Assembly (NCBI RefSeq): GCF_006717045.1
Contig: NZ_VFPH01000002.1
Span: 1,054,001 to 1,118,000, forward strand
Direction: 5' to 3'
Length of the DNA stretch: 64,000 bases
From: Pseudonocardia cypriaca
GTDB lineage: Bacteria; Actinomycetota; Actinomycetes; Mycobacteriales; Pseudonocardiaceae
In this document: positions 41,629-49,075 of the stretch, one piece after another
How the letters are laid out: the number at the start of each line of letters is the position of its first letter
How positions within the stretch are numbered: the first letter of the stretch is position 1
The notes under the pieces: model-generated
The model's database searches: none
What the model saw: only the letters and a program-made list of their open reading frames with translations
Told to the model about the DNA's origin: nothing
Translations under genes and position numbers: made by a program

Positions 41629-42561
41629 ATGCCCCACGTGCCCGTTCCCGTCTCCCCACGTGATCCGTTGCTGACCTCACCCGAGGTCGGCGATGCCGTT
41701 GCCGCAGGCCGCCCCGTTGTCGCGCTGGAGAGCACGCTGCTCGCCCACGGCCTTCCGGCGCCGCAGAACCGCGCCGCCGCGGAGGACCTAGAGACCGCCG
41801 TCCGCGCCCACGGAGCCGTCCCGGCCACCGTGGCGGTCCTCGACGGGGTGGCCCGCGTCGGGCTCACGGCGGGCGAGCTGGACCGCGTGTGCGCGGGCGG
41901 GCTCGCGAAGCTGTCGGTGCGCGACCTGGGCGCCGCGGTGGGCCTGCGCCGGGACGGCGCCACCACCGTGGCCGCCACCGCCGCCCTCGCGCACGCCGCA
42001 GGCGTGCAGGTGTTCGCGACCGGTGGGCTGGGTGGCGTGCACCGCGGCGCGCGGGAGAGCTGGGACGTGTCCGCCGACCTCGCCGCCCTCGCCACCACAC
42101 CCGTGCTCGTCGTCTGCTCGGGCGTGAAGTCGATCCTCGACGTCCCGGCCACCCTCGAGGTCCTCGAGACCGAGTCGGTGCCCGTCGTCGGCTACCGCAC
42201 CGACGCCTTCCCCGGCTTCTACCGGCGCGACTCCGGTCATCCGGTGCCGTGGCGCGTGGACACGCCCGCCGAGGCCGCGGCGGTGTGGCAGGCGCACCGG
42301 GCGCTGGGCGGCAGGCCGGGCGCCGTGCTCGCGCAGCCGGTGCCGGCCGACGCCGAGCTCGACGCCGTGCTGCACGACCGCCTGCTCGACGAGGGACTCG
42401 CGCTGATCTCGTCGCGCGGGGTCACCGGCAAGGACGTGACGCCGGTGCTGCTCGAGCACTTCCACTCGGGCAGCGACGGCGCGAGCCTGAGGACGAACCT
42501 CGCCCTCGTGCTGGCCAACGCCGCGCTGGCCGCGCAGGTGGCGGCGGCGCTCGGCGCATGA
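41629..42561 (+). CDS. psuG: Pseudouridine-5'-phosphate glycosidase
   Basis: Protein of 310 residues. VVALESTLLAHGLPAPQNRAAAEDLE is the conserved N-terminus, with VGLTAGELDRV, GGLGGVHRGARESWDVSADLAAL, CSGVKSILDVPATLEVLET (active-site Lys) and GYRTDAFPGFYRRDSGHPVPW following. It reversibly cleaves pseudouridine 5'-phosphate to uracil and ribose-5-phosphate. A PfkB kinase overlaps by four bases and is probably the pseudouridine kinase. The precise start is unsure: ATG 41626/41629 collides with the divergent DUF3039 start, GTG 41638 is an alternative. Confidence 0.9.
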   Translation: MPHVPVPVSPRDPLLTSPEVGDAVAAGRPVVALESTLLAHGLPAPQNRAAAEDLETAVRAHGAVPATVAVLDGVARVGLTAGELDRVCAGGLAKLSVRDLGAAVGLRRDGATTVAATAALAHAAGVQVFATGGLGGVHRGARESWDVSADLAALATTPVLVVCSGVKSILDVPATLEVLETESVPVVGYRTDAFPGFYRRDSGHPVPWRVDTPAEAAAVWQAHRALGGRPGAVLAQPVPADAELDAVLHDRLLDEGLALISSRGVTGKDVTPVLLEHFHSGSDGASLRTNLALVLANAALAAQVAAALGA

Positions 42562-43451
42562 CGCCGCCCCGGACCGTGCCCCGGATCGTCGTCGTGGGCG
42601 ACGTCGCGGTGGACGTCCTCGTCGAGCCCCGCTCGCCGGTGGTCCCCGGAGCCGACGTGCCGGCGCGGATCCGGACGCGCGCGGGAGGCGCCGGGGCGAA
42701 CACCGCCGCGTGGCTCGCCCACCTCGGTGCGGAGGTCACGCTCGTCGCACGCGTCGGGGACGACCCGGCGGGCCGCGCGGCCGCCGCCGACCTGCACGAG
42801 GCCGGCGTGCGCCCCGCGCTTTCGGTCGACCCCGGCCACCCGACCTGCGCGGTGGTCGTGCTGCTCGCCGACGGCGACCGCACGATGCTCTCCGACCGCG
42901 GCGCAGCCGCCCTGCTGGCGCCCGCCGACCTGCCCGCGTTCGACGGGGCCGACCACCTGCACCTCTCCGGGTACGTCCTGCTCGACCGGGCATCGCGGGC
43001 GGCGGGGCTGGCCGCCCTCGCGCGGGCCCGGGCCGCCGGGCTGAGCACGTCGGTGGACCCGCAGGTCGCCCCCGCGCTGGGGCCCGGGTTCGTCGACGAC
43101 GTGCGCGGAGTCGGCCTGCTGCTGCCGAACGCCGCCGAGCTGGCCGCGCTGGGCGGCGTGGCGGCACTGCGGGACGTGGCCGGGGCCGTCGCGGCGACGG
43201 ACGGGCCGAGGGCGGCGCGGTGGACCGACCCGCACGGGACGTGGACCGCCCATCCCCCACCCACCGCCGTGGTGGACCCGACGGGTGCGGGCGACGCCTT
43301 CGACGCGGGCCTGCTCGTCGCCTGGCTCACCGGGTCGGACCCGTCGGCCGCACTGGCGGCGGGCTGCGCCGCGGGCGCGGCGGCGGTGGGACAGCTGGGC
43401 GCGCGGCCCGCTGGTCCGCCTCAGCAGCCCAGCGCCGTCGCCAGCTCGTGA
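42558..43451 (+). CDS. PfkB family carbohydrate kinase, probable pseudouridine kinase
   Basis: Kinase of 297 residues. RIVVVGDVAVDVLVEP and the RAGGAGANTAAWLAHLGAEVTLVARVGDD signature open the ribokinase fold; DPTGAGDAFDAGLLVAWL carries the anion hole and catalytic Asp. It overlaps psuG by ATGA, so it is likely the kinase that makes pseudouridine 5'-phosphate for PsuG. The lid region differs from ribokinases. The 3' end overlaps the convergent HAD gene by 31 bases. Confidence 0.82.
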   Translation: MTPPRTVPRIVVVGDVAVDVLVEPRSPVVPGADVPARIRTRAGGAGANTAAWLAHLGAEVTLVARVGDDPAGRAAAADLHEAGVRPALSVDPGHPTCAVVVLLADGDRTMLSDRGAAALLAPADLPAFDGADHLHLSGYVLLDRASRAAGLAALARARAAGLSTSVDPQVAPALGPGFVDDVRGVGLLLPNAAELAALGGVAALRDVAGAVAATDGPRAARWTDPHGTWTAHPPPTAVVDPTGAGDAFDAGLLVAWLTGSDPSAALAAGCAAGAAAVGQLGARPAGPPQQPSAVASS

Positions 43452-44137
43452 ACGGAGCGGACCGCCAGGTCGGACGGCGTGTCGGCGGCCCGGTCCGCGA
43501 CGCGCTGCGGGCCCTTCTCCCCCGGGCGTTCGAGGAACGCGGTGCGCAGACCGGCGTTCGCCGCCCCGGCGATGTCCCACCCGTGGCAGGCGACCATCAG
43601 CATCCGGGCCGGCTCGACGCCGAGCAGGTCGACCGCCGTGCGGTACGCGGCGGGATCGGGTTTGTAGGTCCGGGCGAGCTCGGAGGACACGATCGCGTCG
43701 AAGCGCAGGCCCGCGTCCTTGGTCAGGCGTGTGAGCAGCCCGAACCCGCCGTTGGACAGGGCGACCACGAGGAAGCGCTCGCGCAGCCGCTCCAGGCCGT
43801 CCGCCACGTCCTCCCACGCGGGCAGGCGGTACCAGCCGCGCACCAGCTCCCGGCGGGGCTGCTCGTCGAAGCGGTCGGCCACCCCGAACGCCTCCAGGAG
43901 GTCGTCGAGCGACTCGCGGTGGAGCGTGTCGAGCGGCGTCCACGGACGCTCACCGTCCCGGACCCGAGCCATCGACGGCAGGTACCGGTCGCGCCACGCG
44001 CCCGCGAGCGCCGCGGCGTCGACATCGACCCCGCCCGCGGCGGCGATCTCCGCGATCCGCCCGGTGATCCCCGTCCACCAGTCGACGGTGGTGCCGAAGA
44101 CGTCCAGCGCGACCACGTCGACCTCGTCGGCCCGCAT
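43421..44137 (-). CDS. HAD hydrolase, type II haloacid dehalogenase-like
   Basis: Protein of 238 residues. Motif I VVALDVFGTTVDWWTGI (nucleophilic Asp in LDVFGT), motif II VVALSNGGFGLL, a Lys in SSELARTYKPDPAAYRTAVDLLG and motif IV MVACHGWDIAGAANAGLRTAFLERPGEKGP follow the L-2-haloacid dehalogenase pattern, including the DVxGA-like ending HGWDIAGA. It may dehalogenate 2-haloacids or act as a phosphatase. It overlaps the upstream ArsR-like regulator by one base (TGATG), suggesting control by it. Confidence 0.85.
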   Translation of the reverse strand: MRADEVDVVALDVFGTTVDWWTGITGRIAEIAAAGGVDVDAAALAGAWRDRYLPSMARVRDGERPWTPLDTLHRESLDDLLEAFGVADRFDEQPRRELVRGWYRLPAWEDVADGLERLRERFLVVALSNGGFGLLTRLTKDAGLRFDAIVSSELARTYKPDPAAYRTAVDLLGVEPARMLMVACHGWDIAGAANAGLRTAFLERPGEKGPQRVADRAADTPSDLAVRSVHELATALGC

Positions 44138-44820
44138 CACAGGTCGACCTCCAACCAGTCGCCGAGACCCCGCCTGCCCTGCGCCGTCACGTGCACGATG
44201 CGGCTCCCCTCGGCCACCCGCATCCAGCCGAGCGCGATCAGCCGGCTCATGACGGCCGCGCCGAGGCTGCCCGCCAGGTGGTGGCGCCGCTCGCTCCAGT
44301 CCATGCAGCGGCGGGCCAGCGGGCGGCGCAGGCGGTCGAGCTGCTCGAGCCGCACACCGATCCGCGCCAGCACGGCCGGGGCGGTCGCCGTCACCGCGTA
44401 GCCGCGACCGTTCTCGACGAGCACGTCCCGCTGGGCCAGCGCCTCGGTGAGGACGACGCCGGCCGTGCCCGCCAGGTGGTCGTAGCACAACCGGGCCCGC
44501 CGCAGGTTCTGCCCGCGGACCGAGGCCCGCAGCGACGTCACGCGGTCCGGCGGCGCGAGCAGCAGCAGCGCCTCCATGGCGTCGGCCACGGCGTTCGCCA
44601 GCCGGTACAGCCGCTGCCTGCCGACCGGCTCGACGACGAGCAGCCCGCCGTCGACGAGCTTCCGCAGATGGGCGCTCGCCAGCGACGCGGACGCCCCCGC
44701 GGCGTCGGCCAGCGCGGACGCCGACATGGCACGCCCGCTGAGCAGCGCCAGCAGCATCGCGACGCGCGTCCGGTCGGCCAGGAGCGCCCCGATCCGCGCG
44801 AGATCCGCTTCTCCCGTCAC
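44137..44820 (-). CDS. ArsR-like winged-helix regulator
   Basis: Protein of 227 residues. The N-terminal winged helix ADRTRVAMLLALLSGRAMSASALADAAGASASLASAHLRKLVDGGLLVVEPVGRQRLYRLAN (about 14-75) is ArsR-type. The rest, LRRARLCYDHLAGTAGVVLTEAL and DWSERRHHLAGSLGAAVMSRLIALGWM, is an extended C-terminal domain seen in a group of large actinobacterial ArsR-like regulators. No metal-binding Cys cluster is visible, so it probably senses a small molecule. Coupled to the HAD gene by TGATG; GTG start at 44820. Confidence 0.8.
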   Translation of the reverse strand: MTGEADLARIGALLADRTRVAMLLALLSGRAMSASALADAAGASASLASAHLRKLVDGGLLVVEPVGRQRLYRLANAVADAMEALLLLAPPDRVTSLRASVRGQNLRRARLCYDHLAGTAGVVLTEALAQRDVLVENGRGYAVTATAPAVLARIGVRLEQLDRLRRPLARRCMDWSERRHHLAGSLGAAVMSRLIALGWMRVAEGSRIVHVTAQGRRGLGDWLEVDL

Positions 44821-44865
44821 GGGTGGAACGTAACCGCCGGAAGCTCGAACGGCGGTTGAAGTGTG

Positions 44866-45180
44866 TCAGCCGTCGATCACCGGGTGTTCGCGCTGCTCGA
44901 TCTGGCGGCGGTCGGGCTGGTAGCGGTTGGTCTTCTCGACCTTCTTCGGCAGCCGGTCGTTGGCGACGAGCACGGCCACCCACGGCAGCGGGATCGACAG
45001 CACGAGCAGGGTGACCGCGAGCCACGGGATCTGGTAGCAGGCGGCAGCGACGACCATGAACGGGATCCGCATCCCCATCATGATCTTGTAGCGGCGCTTC
45101 CGGACCGCGAGCTCTTCCTCGTAGGAGCGAGCCGCGTCGGTGATGAGCACCGGTTCGGTTGGGCGAAGTGGATCTGCCAC
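44866..45180 (-). CDS. DUF3099 membrane protein
   Basis: Protein of 104 residues: ITDAARSYEEELAVRKRRYKIMMGMRIPFMVVAAACYQIPWLAVTLLVLSIPLPWVAVLVANDRLPKK. Two membrane segments with a short turn and basic flanks match the actinobacterial DUF3099 family, function unknown. The GTG at 45180 is preferred for its GAGGGAGAG ribosome site. Confidence 0.85.
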   Translation of the reverse strand: MADPLRPTEPVLITDAARSYEEELAVRKRRYKIMMGMRIPFMVVAAACYQIPWLAVTLLVLSIPLPWVAVLVANDRLPKKVEKTNRYQPDRRQIEQREHPVIDG

Positions 45181-45234
45181 GACTCTCCCTCTGTAGACCC
45201 CCCATCGTGCCACTCGGGTGGGCCTGCGTGTGCC

Positions 45235-46077
45235 CTACCCGGGTGCCCGGTTCAGCGCCTGACCGTCGAGGAGGGCGTGCAGCTCGGCGGCGCTGCGCGG
45301 GCTGGCGTCGAACCCGGCGGCGCGCAGCAGCCGGTGCACGGCCGGCGCCCAGGCCGGCCCGAGCCGGGCGGTCCGCAGCAGGTCCGGGTCGCCGAGCACG
45401 GCGTCGGCCGGTCCGGTCCGCACCCGCCCGTCCACGACCACGGCGACGTCGGCGGCCCACCGGTGGGCGAGGTCGACGTCGTGGGTGGAGAGCACCGGCG
45501 TCGTGCCGCCCGCCTCCAGGGCGGTCAGCGTGTCCAGCAGCGCCTCGACACCCGCCGGGTCGAGGCCCGCCGTCGGCTCGTCGAGCACCAGGAGTCGGGG
45601 CGCCATCGCGACCGCACCCGCGATCGCCACCCGCTTCTTCTGGCCGAACGAGAGCAGGTGCGGGGGCCGGTCGGCGAGGTGGGTGAGGTCGAGCGCGGCG
45701 AGTGCGCCGTCGACGCTGGCCCGCACGGTCGCCTCGTCAAGGCCCAGGTTGACCGGCCCGAACGACACGTCCTGCGCCACCGTGGCGGCGAAGAGCTGGT
45801 CGTCGGGGTCCTGCAGCACGAGCTGCACCGCGGTGCGCAGCGCGGTCCGGCCCGCGCGACTGCGGCGCACCGGGACGCCGTCGAGCAGCACCTCCCCCGC
45901 ATCCGGCGCGAGCGCCCCGGCGAGCAGCCGGAAGAGCGTGGTCTTGCCGCCGCCGTTGGGCCCGAGGACGGCCACGCGCCGGCCCGGGTGCAGCACGAGG
46001 TCGGCACCGGTGAGGACCGGTCGCCCGGGCTCGTAACCGAAGTGGAGGCCGCGGGCCTCCAGCACCGGCGGCGTCAC
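45235..46077 (-). CDS. cbiO: Cobalt/nickel ECF transporter ATPase
   Basis: ATPase of 280 residues. Walker A is GPNGGGKTT (about 38-46), Q-loop LVLQDPDDQLFAATVAQDVSFGPVNLGL (typical of CbiO), signature LLSFGQKKRVAIAGAVAM, Walker B LLVLDEPTAGLD and H-loop STHD. LSFGQKKR replaces LSGGQ, which is normal for CbiO. It powers Co2+ or Ni2+ import with CbiMNQ. GTG at 46077 overlaps the cbiQ stop. A C-terminal extension of about 45 residues shows no motif. Confidence 0.92.
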   Translation of the reverse strand: MTPPVLEARGLHFGYEPGRPVLTGADLVLHPGRRVAVLGPNGGGKTTLFRLLAGALAPDAGEVLLDGVPVRRSRAGRTALRTAVQLVLQDPDDQLFAATVAQDVSFGPVNLGLDEATVRASVDGALAALDLTHLADRPPHLLSFGQKKRVAIAGAVAMAPRLLVLDEPTAGLDPAGVEALLDTLTALEAGGTTPVLSTHDVDLAHRWAADVAVVVDGRVRTGPADAVLGDPDLLRTARLGPAWAPAVHRLLRAAGFDASPRSAAELHALLDGQALNRAPG

Positions 46078-46808
46078 ACCGGCACCAGCGACAGGGTGAC
46101 TACCGCCGCGAGCAGCACCGCGGTTCCCGCCAGGAACCGCCGGGAGAGCCGCTGCGGCGGCAGCTGCACCCGAAGCGAGCCCGGGTCGCCACGCAGGGCG
46201 AGGCCCTGCTCCATCCGCCGTGCCCGGTCGAACGCGCTCACGAACACCGCCCCTGCCTGCCCCGCCACCGAACGGAACGTGGTGCGGAAGGAGCGGAACC
46301 CGAGCCGGCCCGCCTGAGCGGCGCGCACCGCGGCCATGCGGTCGAGCAGCAGGAACAGCAGCCGGTAGACCAGCCCGGCGACGTCGACCACGGCGGCGGG
46401 CACGCCGAGCCGCGCCAGCCGGGGCAGGGTGTCGGCGAGCGGCGTCGTCGCCGCGAACAGCAGCAGGCACAACAGCGCTGCCGTCGCGCGCCCGGCCAGG
46501 GCGAGCGCGGCGCCCACCCCGCCCGGGTCCAGCCGCACGAGCGTCGGGCCACCCACCGAGAACAGCAGTGGCAACGCGCCCACCACGACGAACAGCAGTG
46601 GCCCCCGGGCGGCCCGCAGCAACCGGCGCGCCCCGAGCCCCGCCGGGCCGAGCAGCAGCGCGAGCGCCGTCCCGCCGACCACGAGGGCGCCCGGCCACGG
46701 CGGCACCGCGACGGCACAGCAGAGCAGGCCGAACGCCAGCACGGCCTTCTCCCCCGGGTGGCGGTGCCGCCACGGCCCCGTGCAGGCCACCGCGTCGAGT
46801 GCGGGCAT
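46074..46808 (-). CDS. cbiQ: Cobalt/nickel ECF transporter T-component
   Basis: Membrane protein of 244 residues with five or six membrane segments. VYRLLFLLLDRMAAVRAAQAGRLGFRSFRTTFRSVAGQAGAVFVSAFDRARRMEQGLALRG contains the coupling helices with the two Ala-Arg-Gly-like motifs (here AGRLG and LALRG) that contact the ATPase. It links CbiMN to CbiO. It overlaps cbiO by four bases and cbiN by one. Confidence 0.9.
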   Translation of the reverse strand: MPALDAVACTGPWRHRHPGEKAVLAFGLLCCAVAVPPWPGALVVGGTALALLLGPAGLGARRLLRAARGPLLFVVVGALPLLFSVGGPTLVRLDPGGVGAALALAGRATAALLCLLLFAATTPLADTLPRLARLGVPAAVVDVAGLVYRLLFLLLDRMAAVRAAQAGRLGFRSFRTTFRSVAGQAGAVFVSAFDRARRMEQGLALRGDPGSLRVQLPPQRLSRRFLAGTAVLLAAVVTLSLVPV

Positions 46809-47095
46809 CAGGCGGGCGGGTCCGCGTCCCGGCGGCGCGTGCGAGCCGCCCCGAACACGTAGCCGAGCACACCTCCGCCGATCGCCGCCTGCAGCGCGAA
46901 CAGGCCCGATGCCGTTTCGGCCGACGGGTTGAACAGCGGCGCGAACCACGGCCGGTAGTCGCTCTCGTCGATGCGCTCCACCGCCCTGCCGTCAGCGCCC
47001 GCGAACTCCGAGTCGCTGCCGATGAAGAGCGGGACGGCCGCGAGCAGCACCACGCCCAGCACGAGGATCCAGTTGACGATGCTGAAGCGCGACAC
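46808..47095 (-). CDS. cbiN: Cobalt transport protein CbiN
   Basis: Protein of 95 residues with one membrane segment at each end (about 8-25 and 64-82) and an extracellular loop of about 35 residues, the standard CbiN layout: GSDSEFAGADGRAVERIDESDYRPWFAPLFNPSAET. It assists metal loading into CbiM. GTG start; adjacent to cbiM with no gap. Confidence 0.88.
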   Translation of the reverse strand: MSRFSIVNWILVLGVVLLAAVPLFIGSDSEFAGADGRAVERIDESDYRPWFAPLFNPSAETASGLFALQAAIGGGVLGYVFGAARTRRRDADPPA

Positions 47096-47770
47096 TCAGG
47101 CCTCCTGCCGGGCCGGGCGGAAGCCGAGCCGGGCCAGCTCGGCCGGGCTGACGCGGGTGAGCAGGCGCACGACCAGCACCGTCAGCAGGCCCTCGCTCAC
47201 GGCGAGGGGGATCTGGGTCACGGCGAAGATCGCGAGGAACTCGGCGAGCGCGCCCGGCACACCGGACGTGGCGTCCGGGTGGGCGAGTGCGAGCTGGACC
47301 GCGGTGGTGCAGTAGGTCGAGAGGTCGGCGAGCGCGGCGGCGAGGAACACCGCAACCGCGAGCCCACCCCCGAGCCGCCGGACCAGCGCGTACACCCCGT
47401 AGGCGACCCACGGCCCCACCACTGCCATGGAGAAGGCGTTGGCCCCGAGCGTGGTGATCCCGCCGTGGGCGAGCAGCAACGCCTGGAAGGTCAGCACGAT
47501 CGTGCCGAGCAGCGCCATCACGGGTGGCCGGAACAGGATCGCGCCGAGGCCGGTGCCCGTCGGGTGGGAGCTGGAACCGGTGACGGACGGGAGCTTCAGC
47601 GCCGAGAGCACGAACGTGAACGCGCCGGCCGCGCCGAGCAGCAGCCGGGTCTCGGGCTCCTCGCGGACCTGACGGACGACGGCGCGCGCTCCGTGCACCA
47701 CGAACGGGGCGGCCACGGCGGTCCAGGCCACGGCGTGCAACGGCGGCAGGTACCCCTCGGCGATGTGCAC
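47096..47770 (-). CDS. cbiM: Cobalt/nickel ECF transporter S-component
   Basis: Membrane protein of 224 residues. The mature N-terminus MHIAEGYLPP is essential in this family because His2 and the N-terminal amine bind the metal. KLPSVTGSSSHPTGTGLGAILF contains the conserved His loop, and AHGGITTLGANAFSMAVVGP the second signature. It is the substrate-binding component for Co2+ or Ni2+. GTG start at 47770, 58 bases after the ArsR gene. No cobalamin riboswitch was seen upstream, so control probably rests with the ArsR protein. Confidence 0.92.
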   Translation of the reverse strand: MHIAEGYLPPLHAVAWTAVAAPFVVHGARAVVRQVREEPETRLLLGAAGAFTFVLSALKLPSVTGSSSHPTGTGLGAILFRPPVMALLGTIVLTFQALLLAHGGITTLGANAFSMAVVGPWVAYGVYALVRRLGGGLAVAVFLAAALADLSTYCTTAVQLALAHPDATSGVPGALAEFLAIFAVTQIPLAVSEGLLTVLVVRLLTRVSPAELARLGFRPARQEA

Positions 47771-47808
47771 CGGCGGACACTAAGCCGACGGCGCGATCAC
47801 CATCAAGT

Positions 47809-47832
47809 CTGAACAGTCCTTCAATCGTTCAG
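47809..47832. promoter_or_regulatory. Candidate ArsR operator before cbiM
   Basis: CTGAAC-N12-GTTCAG forms a perfect 6-bp inverted repeat resembling ArsR/SmtB operators built on TGAAC/GTTCA. Its right arm overlaps the end of the arsR gene. Confidence 0.4.
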
Positions 47833-48227
47833 CGGTGATCGTCGCCATGGGCGTGCAGCACGACGTCCCCGACCACGCCCTCGGACACGACGTCCAGCAG
47901 CCGGGTGGTGAGCTCGCCGGTGACCCGGTAGCGCACGAGCCTGCCCTGCCGGTTGGCGCTCACCATCCCGTGCGCGCGCAGCAGCCGCAGCGCGTGCGAC
48001 ACGGCGCTGTCGCTCATCCCGACGGCGAACGCGAGGTCCGAGACGCACAGGTCACCGGCGTGGTGCAGCGCGAGCAGGATGCTGAGCCGGTTGACGTCGC
48101 CGAGCGCGTCCAGCACGGCGGCCGAGTGCTGCAGCTGTGCGGCGTCGGCCAGTACGGCCGCTGCGTCGCACACCTGGTCGGGGTCGATGACCCGCGCGTC
48201 CCGGCGGGTCTCGGGCACCCGATGCAC
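47829..48227 (-). CDS. ArsR/SmtB family metalloregulator
   Basis: Protein of 132 residues. ALGDVNRLSILLALHHAGDLCVSDLAFAVGMSDSAVSHALRLLRAHGMVSANRQGRLVRYRV is a typical ArsR winged helix. The C-terminus VVLHAHGDDHR is His/Asp-rich and may bind Co or Ni, as in NmtR/KmtR-like sensors. It is the first gene of the cbiMNQO operon and probably its repressor. The GTG at 48227 touches the end of a MITE-like element; GTG 48218 is an alternative start. Confidence 0.85.
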   Translation of the reverse strand: MHRVPETRRDARVIDPDQVCDAAAVLADAAQLQHSAAVLDALGDVNRLSILLALHHAGDLCVSDLAFAVGMSDSAVSHALRLLRAHGMVSANRQGRLVRYRVTGELTTRLLDVVSEGVVGDVVLHAHGDDHR

Positions 48228-48394
48228 TAGTGCCCCCCTCCGGAAGTTCGGCGCACATCTCGACGGCCCAGCTTCCCGCTGGGCGCACCGGCGAACCGGC
48301 CGAGTATGTCCAATACGAGGCCGGCCCCCCGGCGCACCCAACGAAAACCTGGATCCGTCGATATACGCACCGGCCTTCCGGAGGGGGGCACTAG
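48227..48394. mobile_element. MITE-like element with 20-bp terminal inverted repeats
   Basis: A 168-base segment bounded by CTAGTGCCCCCCTCCGGAAG (48227-48246) and its exact reverse complement (48375-48394). Imperfect complementarity continues inward for about 25 more bases on each side. It has no coding capacity. CTAG at both ends may be a target duplication of the kind left by some IS5-family elements. The right end supplies the stop codon of the HhH-GPD gene, the left end abuts the ArsR start. Confidence 0.65.
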
Positions 48395-48966
48395 CCTCCC
48401 GCCTTCGCAGCCGCCTTCTTCGCCTGCTTGTACTCCCGGACCTGGGCGAGCGACGCGGCGTCGACGACGTCGGCGACCGAGCGGTGCACGCCCTCCTCGC
48501 CGTAGCCGCCGGCGGCCTCCCGCCACCCCGCCGGGGTGATCCCGCGCTGCTTGCCCAGCAGCGCCGTGAAGATCTGCGCCTTCTGCTTGCCGAAGCCGGG
48601 CAGCGCGGCGAGCCGGCGGAACAGCTCCCGCCCGTCGTCGACGTCGCTCCAGATCCGGGACGCGTCGCCGTCGTACTGCTCGACGATCGCGGCTGCGAGC
48701 GCCTGCACCCGCCCTGCCATCGAGCCCGGGTAGCGGTGCACCGCCGGCGGGCCGCGGAAGACCTGCACGAGCGCCTCCGGGTCGTACGCGGCGAGTTCGC
48801 GCGCGTCGAGCTCGGTGACACCGAGGCGCTGCGCGATCAGGCCGGGACCGGCGAACGCCCGCTCCATCGGGAACTGCTGGTCCAGCAGCATGCCGATCAG
48901 CAGGGCCAGCGGGTCGCGGTCGAGCAACGCGTCGGCGTCGGCGTCCTGGGCGAGACAGAGGGCCAC
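48391..48966 (-). CDS. HhH-GPD family DNA glycosylase-like protein
   Basis: Protein of 191 residues. PLALLIGMLLDQQFPMERAFAGPGLI and LAALPGFGKQKAQIFTALLGKQRGI are the helix-hairpin-helix and Gly-Pro-Asp-type core; the catalytic Asp of the GPD loop is not obvious, since TPAGWREAAG follows. It belongs to a short actinobacterial HhH-GPD group linked to base-excision repair. The stop codon TAG lies in the terminal CTAG of the adjacent MITE-like element, so the last residues may have changed on insertion. GTG start at 48966. Confidence 0.8.
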   Translation of the reverse strand: MALCLAQDADADALLDRDPLALLIGMLLDQQFPMERAFAGPGLIAQRLGVTELDARELAAYDPEALVQVFRGPPAVHRYPGSMAGRVQALAAAIVEQYDGDASRIWSDVDDGRELFRRLAALPGFGKQKAQIFTALLGKQRGITPAGWREAAGGYGEEGVHRSVADVVDAASLAQVREYKQAKKAAAKAGG

Positions 48967-49001
48967 GACCGGAGGGTAGCGCCGCTGCCCGGCCCGCCGG
49001 A

Positions 49002-49056
49002 GTTCAGGAAAGCCACGTTCCTGTACTGCAAGGCCCTGAATGTGGCTTTCCTGAAC
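49002..49056. repeat. Intergenic AAAGCCAC palindromic repeat (copy 2)
   Basis: GTTCAGGAAAGCCAC (49002-49016) and its exact reverse complement (49042-49056) flank a 25-base spacer in the divergent gap between the HhH-GPD and methyltransferase genes. It shares AAAGCCAC with the copies at 9414 and 60487 but uses CAGG/CCTG in place of CAGC/GCTG. Confidence 0.75.
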
Positions 49057-49075
49057 CCACGGGGAGGATCTCCCC

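Noticed and set aside
43421..45460. Minus-strand ORF of 679 residues read as one protein across the HAD and DUF3099 region
   Set aside because: Only its last 239 codons (from 44137) show HAD motifs; the rest is antisense or out of frame with the ArsR-like and DUF3099 genes.
47771..47828. Cobalamin riboswitch upstream of cbiM
   Set aside because: The gap is only 58 bases and lacks the B12 box; too short for the element.
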